Of a stretch of DNA of 64,000 bases, positions 25,389-33,987 are shown in pieces. How positions within the stretch are numbered: the stretch's first letter is position 1; every line of letters starts with the position of its first letter. The notes beneath the pieces are model-generated. The model saw only the letters and a program-made list of their open reading frames with translations. It made no database searches and had not been told where the DNA came from. The stretch is from Butyrivibrio sp. X503 (GTDB lineage: Bacteria > Bacillota > Clostridia > Lachnospirales > Lachnospiraceae). The stretch covers positions 124,001 to 188,000 of the forward strand of contig NZ_RAIQ01000001.1 in assembly GCF_003625475.1 (NCBI RefSeq), read 5' to 3'. Both the position numbers and the translations under genes were made by a program.

Positions 25389-26065
25389 GCCTGTACCTCT
25401 TTAGTCACAACGAGACCGTCTTCAATCCTGATGATCCTATCCGCCATCTGCGCAATTTCTTCATTATGTGTGATAACAATGATCGTCTGGGAAAAGCGCT
25501 CTCCCATTACCTTTAAAAGACCCATAACGTCCTGACTTGTCTTGGAATCAAGATTGCCGGTGGGTTCATCCGCCAATATTATCTGCGGCGCTGCAGCAAG
25601 CGCTCTTGCAATTGCAACTCGCTGCTGTTGACCGCCGGAAAGCTCGTTCGGATAAGCGTTTATTTTGCCTGATAATCCAAGAGTATCGATTATCCTATCA
25701 ACAAATTCTTTATCTGGCTTATTTCCGTCAAGTTCTATGGGAAGCACTATGTTTTCATAAACCGAAAGGATCGGTACCAGGTTAAAAGATTGGAAAACAA
25801 AGCCGATCTTTCTGCGCCTGAATATGGTAAGTTCCTCATCCTCTAAAGTAAAAATATCTTTTCCGTCGATAGAGACCGTTCCGGATGTAGGGCGATCAAG
25901 TCCACCCAGCATATGTAAAAGTGTGGATTTGCCGCTTCCCGACGTTCCTACTATCGCAATGAATTCACCTTTTTCAGCGGAAAGATCAACGCCCTTTAGA
26001 GCCTCAACCGCCGTGTCCCCTTTTCCGTATGTCTTCTTTAAGTCGGTTACATGTAATATTTCCAT
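25382..26065 (-). CDS. ABC transporter ATPase (LolD/MacB/BceA family)
   Basis: The 227-residue ATPase has Walker A GTSGSGKSTLL, signature LSGGQQQRVAIARAL and Walker B IILADEPTGNLD, plus the LDRPTSG and FQSFNL features of the MacB/LolD group. It pairs with the FtsX-like permease that follows with a seven-base overlap. The start has GGAGG spaced seven bases. A terminator-like hairpin immediately precedes that ribosome site, so expression of the transporter genes may be separated from, or attenuated relative to, the sensor genes upstream. Confidence 0.94.
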   Translation of the reverse strand: MEILHVTDLKKTYGKGDTAVEALKGVDLSAEKGEFIAIVGTSGSGKSTLLHMLGGLDRPTSGTVSIDGKDIFTLEDEELTIFRRRKIGFVFQSFNLVPILSVYENIVLPIELDGNKPDKEFVDRIIDTLGLSGKINAYPNELSGGQQQRVAIARALAAAPQIILADEPTGNLDSKTSQDVMGLLKVMGERFSQTIIVITHNEEIAQMADRIIRIEDGLVVTKEVQAC

Positions 26066-26074
26066 TTTTCCTCC

Positions 26075-26123
26075 AAAAAAATCATCTGCATAAAGTGTTC
26101 ATACCTTTACACAGATGATTATC
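26075..26123 (-). promoter_or_regulatory. Terminator/attenuator-like hairpin and -10 before the ABC genes
   Basis: AATCATCTG (26080-26088) pairs with CAGATGATT (26112-26120), and TAAAG with CTTTA inside, separated by a CA/CA loop. On the minus strand seven T follow the stem directly, then the GGAGG site. GATAAT (26118-26123) is a possible -10 that overlaps the outer arm. The hairpin may end the RR-HK transcript while a regulator-activated promoter starts the ABC transcript. Confidence 0.55.
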
Positions 26124-26188
26124 CCATACAAATCTTTCAGGATTCTTTCGCAGAGCGAAGTGAATTCTTACAGTTTTGACATATTTTA

Positions 26189-27088
26189 TTATCTTGGTAA
26201 AAAGACAGAGAAGACAGTACCTACGCCTTCCTTGGAACCAACCTTGATATAACCGCCTTCTCCCGAAAGAATCTGCCTTGCAAGATGAAGTCCGATTCCC
26301 ACTCCTTCTTTTTGTTTTACTGCCTTTCCGCGGTAGAAACGCGTAAATATTTTGGAGTACTCCTCCTCGGGAATTCCTATTCCGGTATCCTCTATATCTA
26401 CTCGCACGAACATTTCATAATCTACAGCGCTTATTTTAACGCTTCCCTTCTCGGTATACTTGATCGCATTATCAACGATGTTCGCGACTGCTTCCCGTGT
26501 CCATTTTTCATCGATAACGGCTACTGAATCCGTTTTTGCAAGTTCAAGTAACAGGCCCTTAGCTTCGGCTTTTTCCATAAACTCCCTGACTACGTTTTGC
26601 AGCAAAGGATATAATGCTGTCTCTTTCGGTTCAAGCGAAAGAATTCCGTTTTCCAGCCTTGACAGCTTTACCAGACTGTCTATCAGAAACCTTAATTTCT
26701 CGGCCTGTTCATGAATTGCTTCCGCATTGGATCTTTCCACATCGGAAAGCTCACTGTTTTCCAAAAGCTCGCTGTATAACAAAAGATTTGCGATCGGGGT
26801 TTTGGTCTGATGTGAAATATCGGATATCAGCGATCTGATCTTATCTCGTTCACCTCGGATATTATTTGCGGAGAGAGCAGACGAACTCAAAAAATCGGAA
26901 AGCTCGGATTCTAATTTGGAAAGTCTTCCCTCGTCAAAAGAATCAGCGGAAAACTCACCGCGGACCGCTGAATGAAGCATCTTTTCAATTGAATCAAGAA
27001 TTCTTTTTGTACGAAGCTTATCCGTTATAACAATGATAAATGCGATTATGATCAAAAGAATTCCAAATGCAAATATAAGCTTATCCAT
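26189..27088 (-). CDS. Sensor histidine kinase of a Bce-like module
   Basis: The 299-residue kinase has one clear N-terminal membrane segment (residues 4-24), a linker, a HisKA domain with SDISHQTKTPIANL (His93) and an HATPase domain (NIVDNAIKYT, DTGIGIPEEE, GVGIGLHLAR). It lacks an extracellular sensor domain, as in kinases that sense through their partner transporter. It overlaps the response regulator gene by eight bases and is followed by an ATPase and FtsX-like permease. The usual Bce kinase has two membrane segments; here the second is not evident. Confidence 0.92.
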   Translation of the reverse strand: MDKLIFAFGILLIIIAFIIVITDKLRTKRILDSIEKMLHSAVRGEFSADSFDEGRLSKLESELSDFLSSSALSANNIRGERDKIRSLISDISHQTKTPIANLLLYSELLENSELSDVERSNAEAIHEQAEKLRFLIDSLVKLSRLENGILSLEPKETALYPLLQNVVREFMEKAEAKGLLLELAKTDSVAVIDEKWTREAVANIVDNAIKYTEKGSVKISAVDYEMFVRVDIEDTGIGIPEEEYSKIFTRFYRGKAVKQKEGVGIGLHLARQILSGEGGYIKVGSKEGVGTVFSVFLPR

Positions 27089-27758
27089 TCTCTTTTACCC
27101 AGCTGTAGCCTATTCCGTAGATTGTCTTTATCTTTTCTTGAGCGGAGAGCTTGTCTCTAAGTCTTTTAACAGTTACGGAAAGTGCATTCTCATCAACATA
27201 TTCCGCCCCGTCGGTCCAAAGCCTGTCTATAAGAGCTTCTCTTTTTACGGTTATTCCCGCGTTGTCTGTCAGTATTCTGAGAAGCTTTTGCTCGGTCTTG
27301 GACAATTCGATCTGATGCTCATATGCAGTGAAGATCATATTGTTATAATCAAACTCAAAAGTTTCATCAACATATTTCCCCGTATTGTTATCGGGCTTTA
27401 TCTTTCGAAGCTGCGTATTAACCCTTGCTCTAAGCACCGCAAGTGAAAAGGGCTTTGTTATATAGTCGTCGGCGCCCTGTTCCAATCCGGCAACAATATC
27501 TTTGTCGGTATCATTTGCGGTCAGCAGGATAACCGGAATCTGCGGACTCTTTTCCTTGATCTCTTTTAGCAGATCTATTCCGTTTCCATCCGGAAGATTT
27601 ATATCAAGAAGAATCAAAGAAACCATGCCAAGGAGCAGTTGCTCTTTGGCTTCCGTTATGCTCTCGCACGATACGATCTGTCGGTCATTATCTTTTAGTG
27701 CCTGGCACAAGCCGTTATTAAGCGTCATATCGTCTTCAACAATAAGAATCTGTTCCAA
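27081..27758 (-). CDS. OmpR-family response regulator of a Bce-like module
   Basis: The 225-residue protein has a receiver domain with phosphoacceptor Asp52 (LLDINLPDGNG) and a winged-helix DNA-binding domain (LSKTEQKLLRILTDNAG, VTVKRLRDKL, IKTIYGIGYSW). It is the first gene of the RR-HK pair and probably activates the ABC genes downstream through the 26066-26188 region. Bce-type modules detect and expel cell-wall-active peptides; the specific peptide cannot be read from sequence. Confidence 0.94.
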   Translation of the reverse strand: MEQILIVEDDMTLNNGLCQALKDNDRQIVSCESITEAKEQLLLGMVSLILLDINLPDGNGIDLLKEIKEKSPQIPVILLTANDTDKDIVAGLEQGADDYITKPFSLAVLRARVNTQLRKIKPDNNTGKYVDETFEFDYNNMIFTAYEHQIELSKTEQKLLRILTDNAGITVKREALIDRLWTDGAEYVDENALSVTVKRLRDKLSAQEKIKTIYGIGYSWVKENG

Positions 27759-27909
27759 ATAATCATCTCCTCTATCGTTTATAAAGCGTGTTTTTTATTA
27801 TACATGATATCAAGCGCAGTATAAATGTCATCCACCAACTTGCTAACAAGCACGCAAATTCATTTGAAAGTCTTTTCTGCGTGTAGTTTTATAAAAGAAG
27901 AAAAATAAA

Positions 27910-27944
27910 AAGCCATAAGAGTGAATATTTCGCTCTTATGGCTT
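27910..27944 (-). terminator. Terminator of glmS
   Basis: Twelve-bp stem AAGCCATAAGAG/CTCTTATGGCTT, then TTTTTATTTTTC on the minus strand. Confidence 0.85.
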
Positions 27945-27974
27945 GATATGATCTATATTATCCAATATCCTCTA

Positions 27975-29798
27975 TTACTCAACCGTAACAACCTTAGCGA
28001 GGTTTCTCGGCTTATCAACGTCAAAGCCCTTGGTGTAAGATGTGTAATAAGCGATGAGCTGCATTACAACTGCTGCAGTGAACGGCATGAACATATCGCT
28101 CATCTCGGGAAGGATAAATGTGTCATCCTCGGGGATGTTCATATCCTTGTAGAGAGACTCTTTGGTAATAAGGATCATGCTGGCACCACGTGACTGCACC
28201 TCTCTGATATTGGAGTATTCCTTGGATGCTAGTAAGCTCTGAGTTACAAGAGCAACTACAGGTACTCCGTCTGTGATAAGCGCGATCGTTCCGTGCTTAA
28301 GCTCACCTGAAGCATATGCTTCTGAATGAACATATGAGATTTCTTTTAATTTAAGTGATCCCTCAAGAAGAAGAGAGTAATCAAGTCCTCTGCCGATCAT
28401 GAATGCGTTATCTGCGTGAAGGAACTTGTTTGTCATCTTCTTTACAAATTCTTTTTTCTCAAGAATCTGCTCGATAGCATCGGGAACAGTCATAAGTTCA
28501 TCAAGGTACGCCTTCATCTCTTCGGGCTCGAGCATACCGTTAAGTCTTGCGGTATGAATGGCAAGCAGATAGAATATCGAAATCTGGCTTGTAAATGCCT
28601 TGGTACTTGCAACCGCAATCTCAGGGCCTGCCTGTGTGTAAATGCAATAGTCACTGTTATCGGCAATTGTAGATCCCTTTACATTAACTATAGAAAGAAC
28701 CTTGGCGCCTCTCTTCTTGGCATACTTGATAGCCTCAAGAGTATCGATTGTTTCACCTGACTGAGAAACAGCGATAACAAGAGTACCGGGCTTGATAACA
28801 GGATTGGTATAAGTAAACTCGGAAGCAACCGCAACATCGGTGTGGATGTTGGCAAGTGTATGGAAGAGCTGCTGTCCGATAAGTCCCGCATGCATAGCTG
28901 TTCCGCAGGCGATTACGATAATATTCTGATTTTCTCTGAAAAGAGAATGCGGAATACCCTCAGCTGTAAATGTTGTTCTTCCTTCTACTATATGAGGCAT
29001 GATAGTGTCTCTGATAGCATCGGGCTGCTCGTGGATCTCTTTTTCCATATAAAAAGCATATCCGCCCTTGCCGCCACGGCTGGTATCCCAGTCGATAGTC
29101 ATAAGCTGGAGAGGTACCTCGTGCTTCTTCTCATCGTGTACCACGATTCCCTTGGATGAAAGGCATGCGATGTGATACTCGGGAAGGAAAGCGTACTCCT
29201 TGGCGTGAACACCGAGAGCCGCTACGTCTGAAGCAAGCATAGCGCCGTGCTCGGTCATGGCAACAACGATAGGGCTTACGTTACGAGCCGCATAGATCTT
29301 GCCGGGCTGATCCGCAAAAAGAACCGCGAAAGCAAATGTTCCCTTTAATACGCTGATAGTTGATCTGATAGCCTTCTCTGCATCTCCGTCATAGAAGTGA
29401 TCCATGATCGCAGCTGCTACCTCTGTATCTGTCTCTGAAACGAGCTTATCCTTAAGATTGTATTCCTTAACAAGCTCCTTGTAGTTCTCTATAATTCCGT
29501 TGTGCACGAGAGTTACTCTGCCCTGATTGTGGGGATGAGCATTGGCATCGCTGACACCGCCGTGTGTAGCCCAACGTGTATGACCGATACCTGCGCATGC
29601 CTCTTCCGTATCTGCCGCAGTGATCTCTCTTAACTTGGACACGCGACCCGCAACCTTCTTAACTAAAGGTGCATCAGCCTCACCGGGGAAAAGAGCTATT
29701 CCCGCACTGTCATATCCTCTGTATTCCAAAAGTTCAAGTGAATCAAGAAGTATCTCTTTGGTACTTCTCTTACCAATATAACCGATAATTCCGCACAT
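27975..29798 (-). CDS. glmS: Glutamine-fructose-6-phosphate aminotransferase (isomerizing)
   Basis: The 607-residue enzyme makes glucosamine-6-phosphate from fructose-6-phosphate and glutamine, the entry step to UDP-GlcNAc and peptidoglycan. It begins MCGIIGYIG, giving the Cys2 glutaminase nucleophile; the glutaminase domain (1-240) is followed by two SIS sugar-isomerase domains (SQSGETIDTLEA, ASTKAFTSQ, GRGLDYSLLLEGSLKLKE) and the usual C-terminal DKPRNLAKVVTVE. GGAG precedes the ATG. The leader is only about 30 bases, far too short for a glmS ribozyme. The promoter is near consensus and back to back with that of the SGNH gene. Confidence 0.97.
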   Translation of the reverse strand: MCGIIGYIGKRSTKEILLDSLELLEYRGYDSAGIALFPGEADAPLVKKVAGRVSKLREITAADTEEACAGIGHTRWATHGGVSDANAHPHNQGRVTLVHNGIIENYKELVKEYNLKDKLVSETDTEVAAAIMDHFYDGDAEKAIRSTISVLKGTFAFAVLFADQPGKIYAARNVSPIVVAMTEHGAMLASDVAALGVHAKEYAFLPEYHIACLSSKGIVVHDEKKHEVPLQLMTIDWDTSRGGKGGYAFYMEKEIHEQPDAIRDTIMPHIVEGRTTFTAEGIPHSLFRENQNIIVIACGTAMHAGLIGQQLFHTLANIHTDVAVASEFTYTNPVIKPGTLVIAVSQSGETIDTLEAIKYAKKRGAKVLSIVNVKGSTIADNSDYCIYTQAGPEIAVASTKAFTSQISIFYLLAIHTARLNGMLEPEEMKAYLDELMTVPDAIEQILEKKEFVKKMTNKFLHADNAFMIGRGLDYSLLLEGSLKLKEISYVHSEAYASGELKHGTIALITDGVPVVALVTQSLLASKEYSNIREVQSRGASMILITKESLYKDMNIPEDDTFILPEMSDMFMPFTAAVVMQLIAYYTSYTKGFDVDKPRNLAKVVTVE

Positions 29799-29836
29799 AA
29801 TATCTCCTATTCGATTACCTTTTATTCAACTGATTT

Positions 29837-29865
29837 ATTATAAAAGTTTGTTACTTTATAGTCAA
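29837..29865 (-). promoter_or_regulatory. Promoter of glmS
   Basis: On the minus strand TTGACT (29860-29865) is followed after 17 bases by consensus TATAAT (29837-29842). Confidence 0.8.
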
Positions 29866-29867
29866 AT

Positions 29868-29896
29868 TTGACATCAAATTGATCATCATGTACAAT
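29868..29896 (+). promoter_or_regulatory. Promoter of the SH3/SGNH gene
   Basis: Consensus TTGACA (29868-29873) and TACAAT (29891-29896) are 17 bases apart. The -35 is two bases from the glmS -35 and the two share the palindrome TCAAATTTGA. Confidence 0.8.
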
Positions 29897-29907
29897 GCTT
29901 AGGAATT

Positions 29908-30870
29908 ATGGAATTTAATGTTATGAAGAAAAAAACTAACGAAAAAACAAACAACTTAATAGCGAAAAGTCCCTTTGTAGCAGCATTTGCCATGATATTC
30001 GCTTTAGGATTTCTGGCAAACGGAACAGTATGTATTGCAGAAGAAACTCCTGAAGCCGCTCCCGTGGAAACTACGGAAGCACCCGCTACGGAACAGCAGC
30101 CCGATGCACCTGTCGCTGAACAGCCTGAGGATGCAGCTGCCTATGAAGTTTCCACACCTTTTACAGTTACTAAGTTAGAAACTCCCGTTACCATGTACGT
30201 TACCGAAACCGTCAACGTGCGCGACGGTGCGGGCACACAGTACAATCCCATCGGCAAACTCGGTTGGGGCAACTGTGTTTCAGTTACAGGAACTACCGAC
30301 AACGGCTGGTATGAGATCAGCTACAATGACACTGTTGCATATATAATAGGTAATTACGTGTCACAGAATCTTCCCGGTATTCCTTATCTTTTCGTAGGTG
30401 ATTCCAGAACCGTTCAGCTTCAGATGGCTGTAGGTTCCAATGATAAAGCTTATGTAGCCAAGGTCGGCGAGGGCTACAACTGGTTTAAGAACACTGCAAT
30501 GCCTCAGATTCAGGCAAGCGCCGGCGCGGGCACAACAATGGTCATCAACTTCGGTGTCAATGACCTTGCCAATGCTTCCAAGTACATCAAGCTTGTAAAC
30601 AGCAATATTGATGCATGGGAGGCACAGGGAATTACGGTTTACTACGCTGCAGTAACTCCCGTAGGCGACTGCTCTACTGTATCCAACGATCAGATTGAGA
30701 AATTTAATGCCAGACTTAAGGCAGAGCTTGATCCTCGTATCAAGTGGATCGACGGATATTCATTCCTTAAGCAGAACGGATTCTCTGCTTCAGACGGGCT
30801 TCATTACAACCGTTCAACGTACAAGAACCTTTATTCTTACTACATGTCAGTAATAGGAACAGACGTATAA
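29908..30870 (+). CDS. Secreted protein with SH3 domain and SGNH/GDSL hydrolase domain
   Basis: The 320-residue protein has a long N-region and hydrophobic signal segment (residues 24-46), a Pro/Glu/Ala linker, a bacterial SH3 domain (about 80-150: TETVNVRDGAGTQYNPIGKL, GWYEIS) and a C-terminal SGNH hydrolase with FVGDSRT (Ser), GVNDLAN (Asn block) and SDGLHY (Asp and His). SH3 domains often bind the cell wall, so it is probably a wall-associated esterase or deacetylase of glycans. The ATG at 29908 has AGGA upstream; but the promoter start point is only a few bases before it, so the in-frame ATG at 29923 may be used instead. Monocistronic, with a strong terminator. Confidence 0.88.
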   Translation: MEFNVMKKKTNEKTNNLIAKSPFVAAFAMIFALGFLANGTVCIAEETPEAAPVETTEAPATEQQPDAPVAEQPEDAAAYEVSTPFTVTKLETPVTMYVTETVNVRDGAGTQYNPIGKLGWGNCVSVTGTTDNGWYEISYNDTVAYIIGNYVSQNLPGIPYLFVGDSRTVQLQMAVGSNDKAYVAKVGEGYNWFKNTAMPQIQASAGAGTTMVINFGVNDLANASKYIKLVNSNIDAWEAQGITVYYAAVTPVGDCSTVSNDQIEKFNARLKAELDPRIKWIDGYSFLKQNGFSASDGLHYNRSTYKNLYSYYMSVIGTDV

Positions 30871-30876
30871 AAATGA

Positions 30877-30910
30877 TGGGTGGACCTAAGCTTACGGTCC
30901 ACCCATTTTT
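30877..30910 (+). terminator. Terminator of the SH3/SGNH gene
   Basis: Ten-bp stem TGGGTGGACC/GGTCCACCCA with a 9-nt loop, then TTTTT. Confidence 0.9.
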
Positions 30911-30913
30911 CAA

Positions 30914-30942
30914 TTGACAATGCCATATTCTATTGCTACAAT
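30914..30942 (+). promoter_or_regulatory. Promoter of tRNA-Thr
   Basis: TTGACA (30914-30919), 17-base spacer, TACAAT (30937-30942) with a TG extension. The tRNA begins 27 bases downstream. Confidence 0.85.
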
Positions 30943-30969
30943 AATGTTCGTGGCTCTGATGAGTCCCAA

Positions 30970-31042
30970 GCTGTTGTAGCACAGTCGGTAGTGCGTCGCA
31001 TTGGTAGTGCGGAGGTCACGGGTTCGATTCCCGTCAGCAGCT
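30970..31042 (+). tRNA. tRNA-Thr (anticodon GGT)
   Basis: A 73-nt cloverleaf is present: acceptor stem GCTGTTG/CAGCAGC (one G-U pair), D arm with GGTAG, anticodon stem TCGCA/TGCGG with loop TTGGTAG giving anticodon GGT, and T arm ACGGG-TTCGATT-CCCGT. The 3' CCA is not encoded. It has its own near-consensus promoter. The structured repeat R2 begins five bases after it, on the same strand. Confidence 0.93.
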
Positions 31043-31047
31043 TTATT

Positions 31048-31210
31048 GATATAGGTGTCGTAATTGAAACAGTCCACTTCATGCTCGCATGAAAGTGGAC
31101 TGCTTTTAATTTACGACCCTAACAAAAATGAGGAAGTAGCGTGATAACGCGGATTCCGAATTTTTGTAGGATTGCGAAAACAGCTTTAGCTGTGGAGCAA
31201 TCCGTATATC
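31048..31210 (+). repeat. Structured repeat R2 (about 163 nt), directly after tRNA-Thr
   Basis: Same plan as R1 (9138-9308). GATATA/TATATC close the element. GTCGTAA/TTACGAC (31057-31063 with 31111-31117) replaces GTCAC/GTGAC; CAAAAAT/ATTTTTG (31123-31129 with 31160-31166) replaces CAAATAT/ATATTTG around the same GA/GA loop; ACAGC/GCTGT replaces ATGGC/GCCAT and GGATTGC/GCAATCC replaces GAATTGC/GCAATTC in the 3' hairpin. Compensatory changes at four or more stems argue for selection on folding. It could be cotranscribed with the tRNA. Confidence 0.8.
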
Positions 31211-31223
31211 AATAAAACTAAAA

Positions 31224-31289
31224 GGTACGACACTCTGAATTATTGTAGGATTGCGAAAACAGCTTTAGCTGTGGAGCAATCCGTATATC
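31224..31289 (+). repeat. Truncated tandem copy R3 of the structured repeat
   Basis: The last 54 bases match R2 with one difference and keep the complete 3' hairpin and the CGTATATCA end. The middle of the element (CCTAACAAA to the small hairpin) is missing, joined at GTACGACACTCTGAAT. This is a duplication with an internal deletion. Confidence 0.75.
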
Positions 31290-31320
31290 ATTAAAGCGTA
31301 TATACATCTCAAACAAAAAT

Positions 31321-31345
31321 CCCACCCCATGCAAGCATGAGGTGG
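31321..31345 (-). terminator. Terminator of the sugar ABC transporter operon
   Basis: CCACC/GGTGG outer pairs and ATGC/GCAT inner pairs, followed by ATTTTTGTTTG on the minus strand. Its tip CATGCTTGCATG is also the tip of the R1 long hairpin. Confidence 0.7.
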
Positions 31346-31394
31346 AACTTTTATCATTAGTATTATTTCAATTTAATTCAGCCTCGCGACCGCT

Positions 31395-33014
31395 TTATTG
31401 TCCCTTAGCCGCCATAAATGTATCGAGCTGACTGTTAGCATCATCGATGATTCCCTTGATTCCGTTATCATCAAGCTTCTTAAGGAACTCAGGAAGCTTC
31501 TCTTCGGGGTCAACTGTTCCTGTGCAAAGTGAGAGCATGTACTCATCAACAACGTTGGCTACGGCACCCATCTGTGCCTCTACCTGTGAAGAATCATAAG
31601 CATATCCGAGAATAGGAATCTCTTTTGCTGCTCCGTAGTATGACTTAAATCCATCCCAGAAATCTGTGCCCTGAGCGTCTGTAGGAGGAAGGATTGTTAC
31701 GTTGCCGACACCGTTTGTCCAAGGCTGATAATCAGCTCTCTTATCTGTAAATGTGATTGTTCCGTCATCATTCTTGGTATAGTGAATATCCTGTACACCG
31801 TAGTTAAGAAGTGTCATAAGTGTAGGATCTGTATTTAAGAGATTAAGGAACATCATAGCTCTGTCAGGATTCTTGGAAGCTGTTGAGATAGCCATCATAG
31901 CGCCCTGTGAAGATGTTGTATCAACATAAGCGTCTGTGCAAGGAACCATCTCTACGTGGATTCCTCTCTCCTGTGAAGCCTGAAGCTCATATCCGAGTGA
32001 ATATGACTGTGTTCCGATGAGGTACTCACCTGAAAGCTGTTTGTTTGTTCTTGTATCGTTGGCCTGATTCTTGTTACCCATTGCAGGATCGATGAAGCCT
32101 TCAAGATAATACTTTCTTGTCTGATCTACGAACTTCTTGAATTCCTCTGTCTCAAACTTGTTTACAAGCTTGTTGCCGTACTTGCCGGGCTTTGAAACGT
32201 CTGTAGGATCAAGATAGTATGACATGAAGTTACCTGTTGCGCTGTCACCTGTAACGATGATAGTGTTGTCTACCATTCTCTCAAGAACCGCACCCTCGAT
32301 AAGAAGAGGATAGAAGTCGTTTCCTTCGCCTTCTTTTACAGTCTTTAAGATCTCTTCAAATCCATAGTAGTCGGTATTCTTGATATCATCGAGTGTGTAT
32401 CCGTATTTCTCCAAAAGATCTACGTTAACATCCCAGCAGTTCTGAGTAGCGATATCCTTGTATCCGGGAACAGCATAAACGCCGTATCCGTCGGAACCGT
32501 TGATAGTAGCACCGTTGATAAGAACTTCGGGAAGGAGCTTCCAAAGATCCTGTCCGTACTTCTCGATCAGGTTGTTCTCGGGATTATCAAGTCTTACCCA
32601 GTAACCGTCTCTTGCAAACTTGTTGTACTCATCGGCACTCCAAGAGCATGTAAAGTAAATATCAATATCGTCTCCACCCTGAAGCGCAAGCACCGCATTC
32701 TGATCGAAATCACCCCATGTGCCCCAGATAGGCTCAAGAGTAACATTGATCTTGTCTTTAAGATATGCGTTAACCTCTTCCAGCACTTTGCTGTCATCGG
32801 TTACGTTACTTCCGTGGAAGTACATCTTAAGAGTAACGGGATCAAGAGAAGCTGCATCAATCTCCTCAGGTGCTGCCGGCTCTGCTGCTTCCGCTGAGGG
32901 AGCTGCTTCTCCTGCATCGCCCGAACTTTGTGTTGCACCTCCTGAAGCCCCACATCCGACTGCAGCCAGTACCATAGTACATGATAACAATACTGCCATT
33001 AGTTTCTTCTTCAT
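31395..33014 (-). CDS. Sugar ABC transporter substrate-binding lipoprotein
   Basis: I start at ATG 33014 (539 residues), which has AAAGGAGG eight bases upstream; an ATG eight codons earlier lies before that site. The N-terminus is a lipoprotein signal ending LAAVGC, then a Ser/Ala/Glu linker, then a family 1 extracellular solute-binding fold of the LipO type. Together with the two permeases upstream (LplB- and LplC-like) it forms an importer for oligosaccharides. No ATPase is present in the operon, which is normal for this type: a shared MsmX-like ATPase is used. Expression is likely driven by the YesMN pair. Confidence 0.93.
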   Translation of the reverse strand: MKKKLMAVLLSCTMVLAAVGCGASGGATQSSGDAGEAAPSAEAAEPAAPEEIDAASLDPVTLKMYFHGSNVTDDSKVLEEVNAYLKDKINVTLEPIWGTWGDFDQNAVLALQGGDDIDIYFTCSWSADEYNKFARDGYWVRLDNPENNLIEKYGQDLWKLLPEVLINGATINGSDGYGVYAVPGYKDIATQNCWDVNVDLLEKYGYTLDDIKNTDYYGFEEILKTVKEGEGNDFYPLLIEGAVLERMVDNTIIVTGDSATGNFMSYYLDPTDVSKPGKYGNKLVNKFETEEFKKFVDQTRKYYLEGFIDPAMGNKNQANDTRTNKQLSGEYLIGTQSYSLGYELQASQERGIHVEMVPCTDAYVDTTSSQGAMMAISTASKNPDRAMMFLNLLNTDPTLMTLLNYGVQDIHYTKNDDGTITFTDKRADYQPWTNGVGNVTILPPTDAQGTDFWDGFKSYYGAAKEIPILGYAYDSSQVEAQMGAVANVVDEYMLSLCTGTVDPEEKLPEFLKKLDDNGIKGIIDDANSQLDTFMAAKGQ

Positions 33015-33057
33015 ATAACCCTCCTTTTTTAAAAGCACGTCTCGTGCATCATTAACA

Positions 33058-33978
33058 TCATCCTTTTACCGAACCGATCGTAAGTCCCGAAACAATGTAT
33101 CTCTGGAAAAAAGGATACGCACAAGCAATCGGAACTACGATAAGAACAACCAGTGCCATCCTGAGTGAATCTGACGGAAGATCGCTTACGATATTGCTCG
33201 CCTCCGCACCGATCATGGATGAGTTCTTCACAAGGAAATCCACCTTGGTCTGCATCTGCATAAGCAGATACTGAAGTGGGAAGAACTTGGCTTCTCTTAT
33301 ATAAAGCATTGGAATGAACCACTCGTTCCAATACGCCAGTGCCGATAACAAACCGACCGTTGCTATTCCAGGTTTGGAAATGGGAATAATGATCTTAAAC
33401 AGTGTCGTATACTCTCCCGCCCCGTCGATCGCCGCTGCATCTATGAGTTCCTCCGGAATCGAACTCTGGAAAAAAGTCCTCATAACAATGATGTTGAACG
33501 GATTAAGGAGCATCGGGATTATTACTGCCCAGTAGCTGTCTGAAAGTCCAAGAACCGTCTTACAAACAACATATGTAGGTGCAAGGCCGCCTCCGAAGAG
33601 CATTGTAAAGAACGCCCAGAAGGTAAAGAACTTTCGGAATTTGAAATCCTTTCTGTAAAGCCCGTAGGAGTAAAGGATTGTAACCAGCATCGTAAGTATC
33701 GTTCCGACGATAGTTATAAAGAAGCTGTTAAAATACGATCTCCAAAGCTGATCTCCAAGCTTCATAACATAGTTGTATGCTTCCAGCGACGTCGTCTTGG
33801 GAATAAACGAATATCCTATCGCTCTTATGCTCTCCTGCGATGTAAAAGAGATGATCACTACAAACACAAACGGCACGATACACAAGAGACAGAACAGAAT
33901 AAGCACGATATGGCATATTATTTCTGCCGGAACGGATATGGAATTTATCCTTCTTCTTTTAGTCTTAACGTTAGCCAT
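33058..33978 (-). CDS. Sugar ABC transporter permease (LplC/YtcP-like)
   Basis: The 306-residue protein has six membrane segments and the binding-protein-dependent permease motif EELIDAAAIDGAGEYTTLFKIIIPIS (EAA loop, about residues 195-220) that contacts the ATPase. It lies 9 bases after the partner permease and 43 bases before the lipoprotein gene, in the order usual for LplBC-type oligosaccharide importers. Confidence 0.94.
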   Translation of the reverse strand: MANVKTKRRRINSISVPAEIICHIVLILFCLLCIVPFVFVVIISFTSQESIRAIGYSFIPKTTSLEAYNYVMKLGDQLWRSYFNSFFITIVGTILTMLVTILYSYGLYRKDFKFRKFFTFWAFFTMLFGGGLAPTYVVCKTVLGLSDSYWAVIIPMLLNPFNIIVMRTFFQSSIPEELIDAAAIDGAGEYTTLFKIIIPISKPGIATVGLLSALAYWNEWFIPMLYIREAKFFPLQYLLMQMQTKVDFLVKNSSMIGAEASNIVSDLPSDSLRMALVVLIVVPIACAYPFFQRYIVSGLTIGSVKG

Positions 33979-33987
33979 ATATCCTCC

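Noticed and set aside
29799..29907. glmS ribozyme or riboswitch before glmS
   Set aside because: The leader after the mapped-by-eye promoter is only about 30 bases and lacks the conserved ribozyme core.
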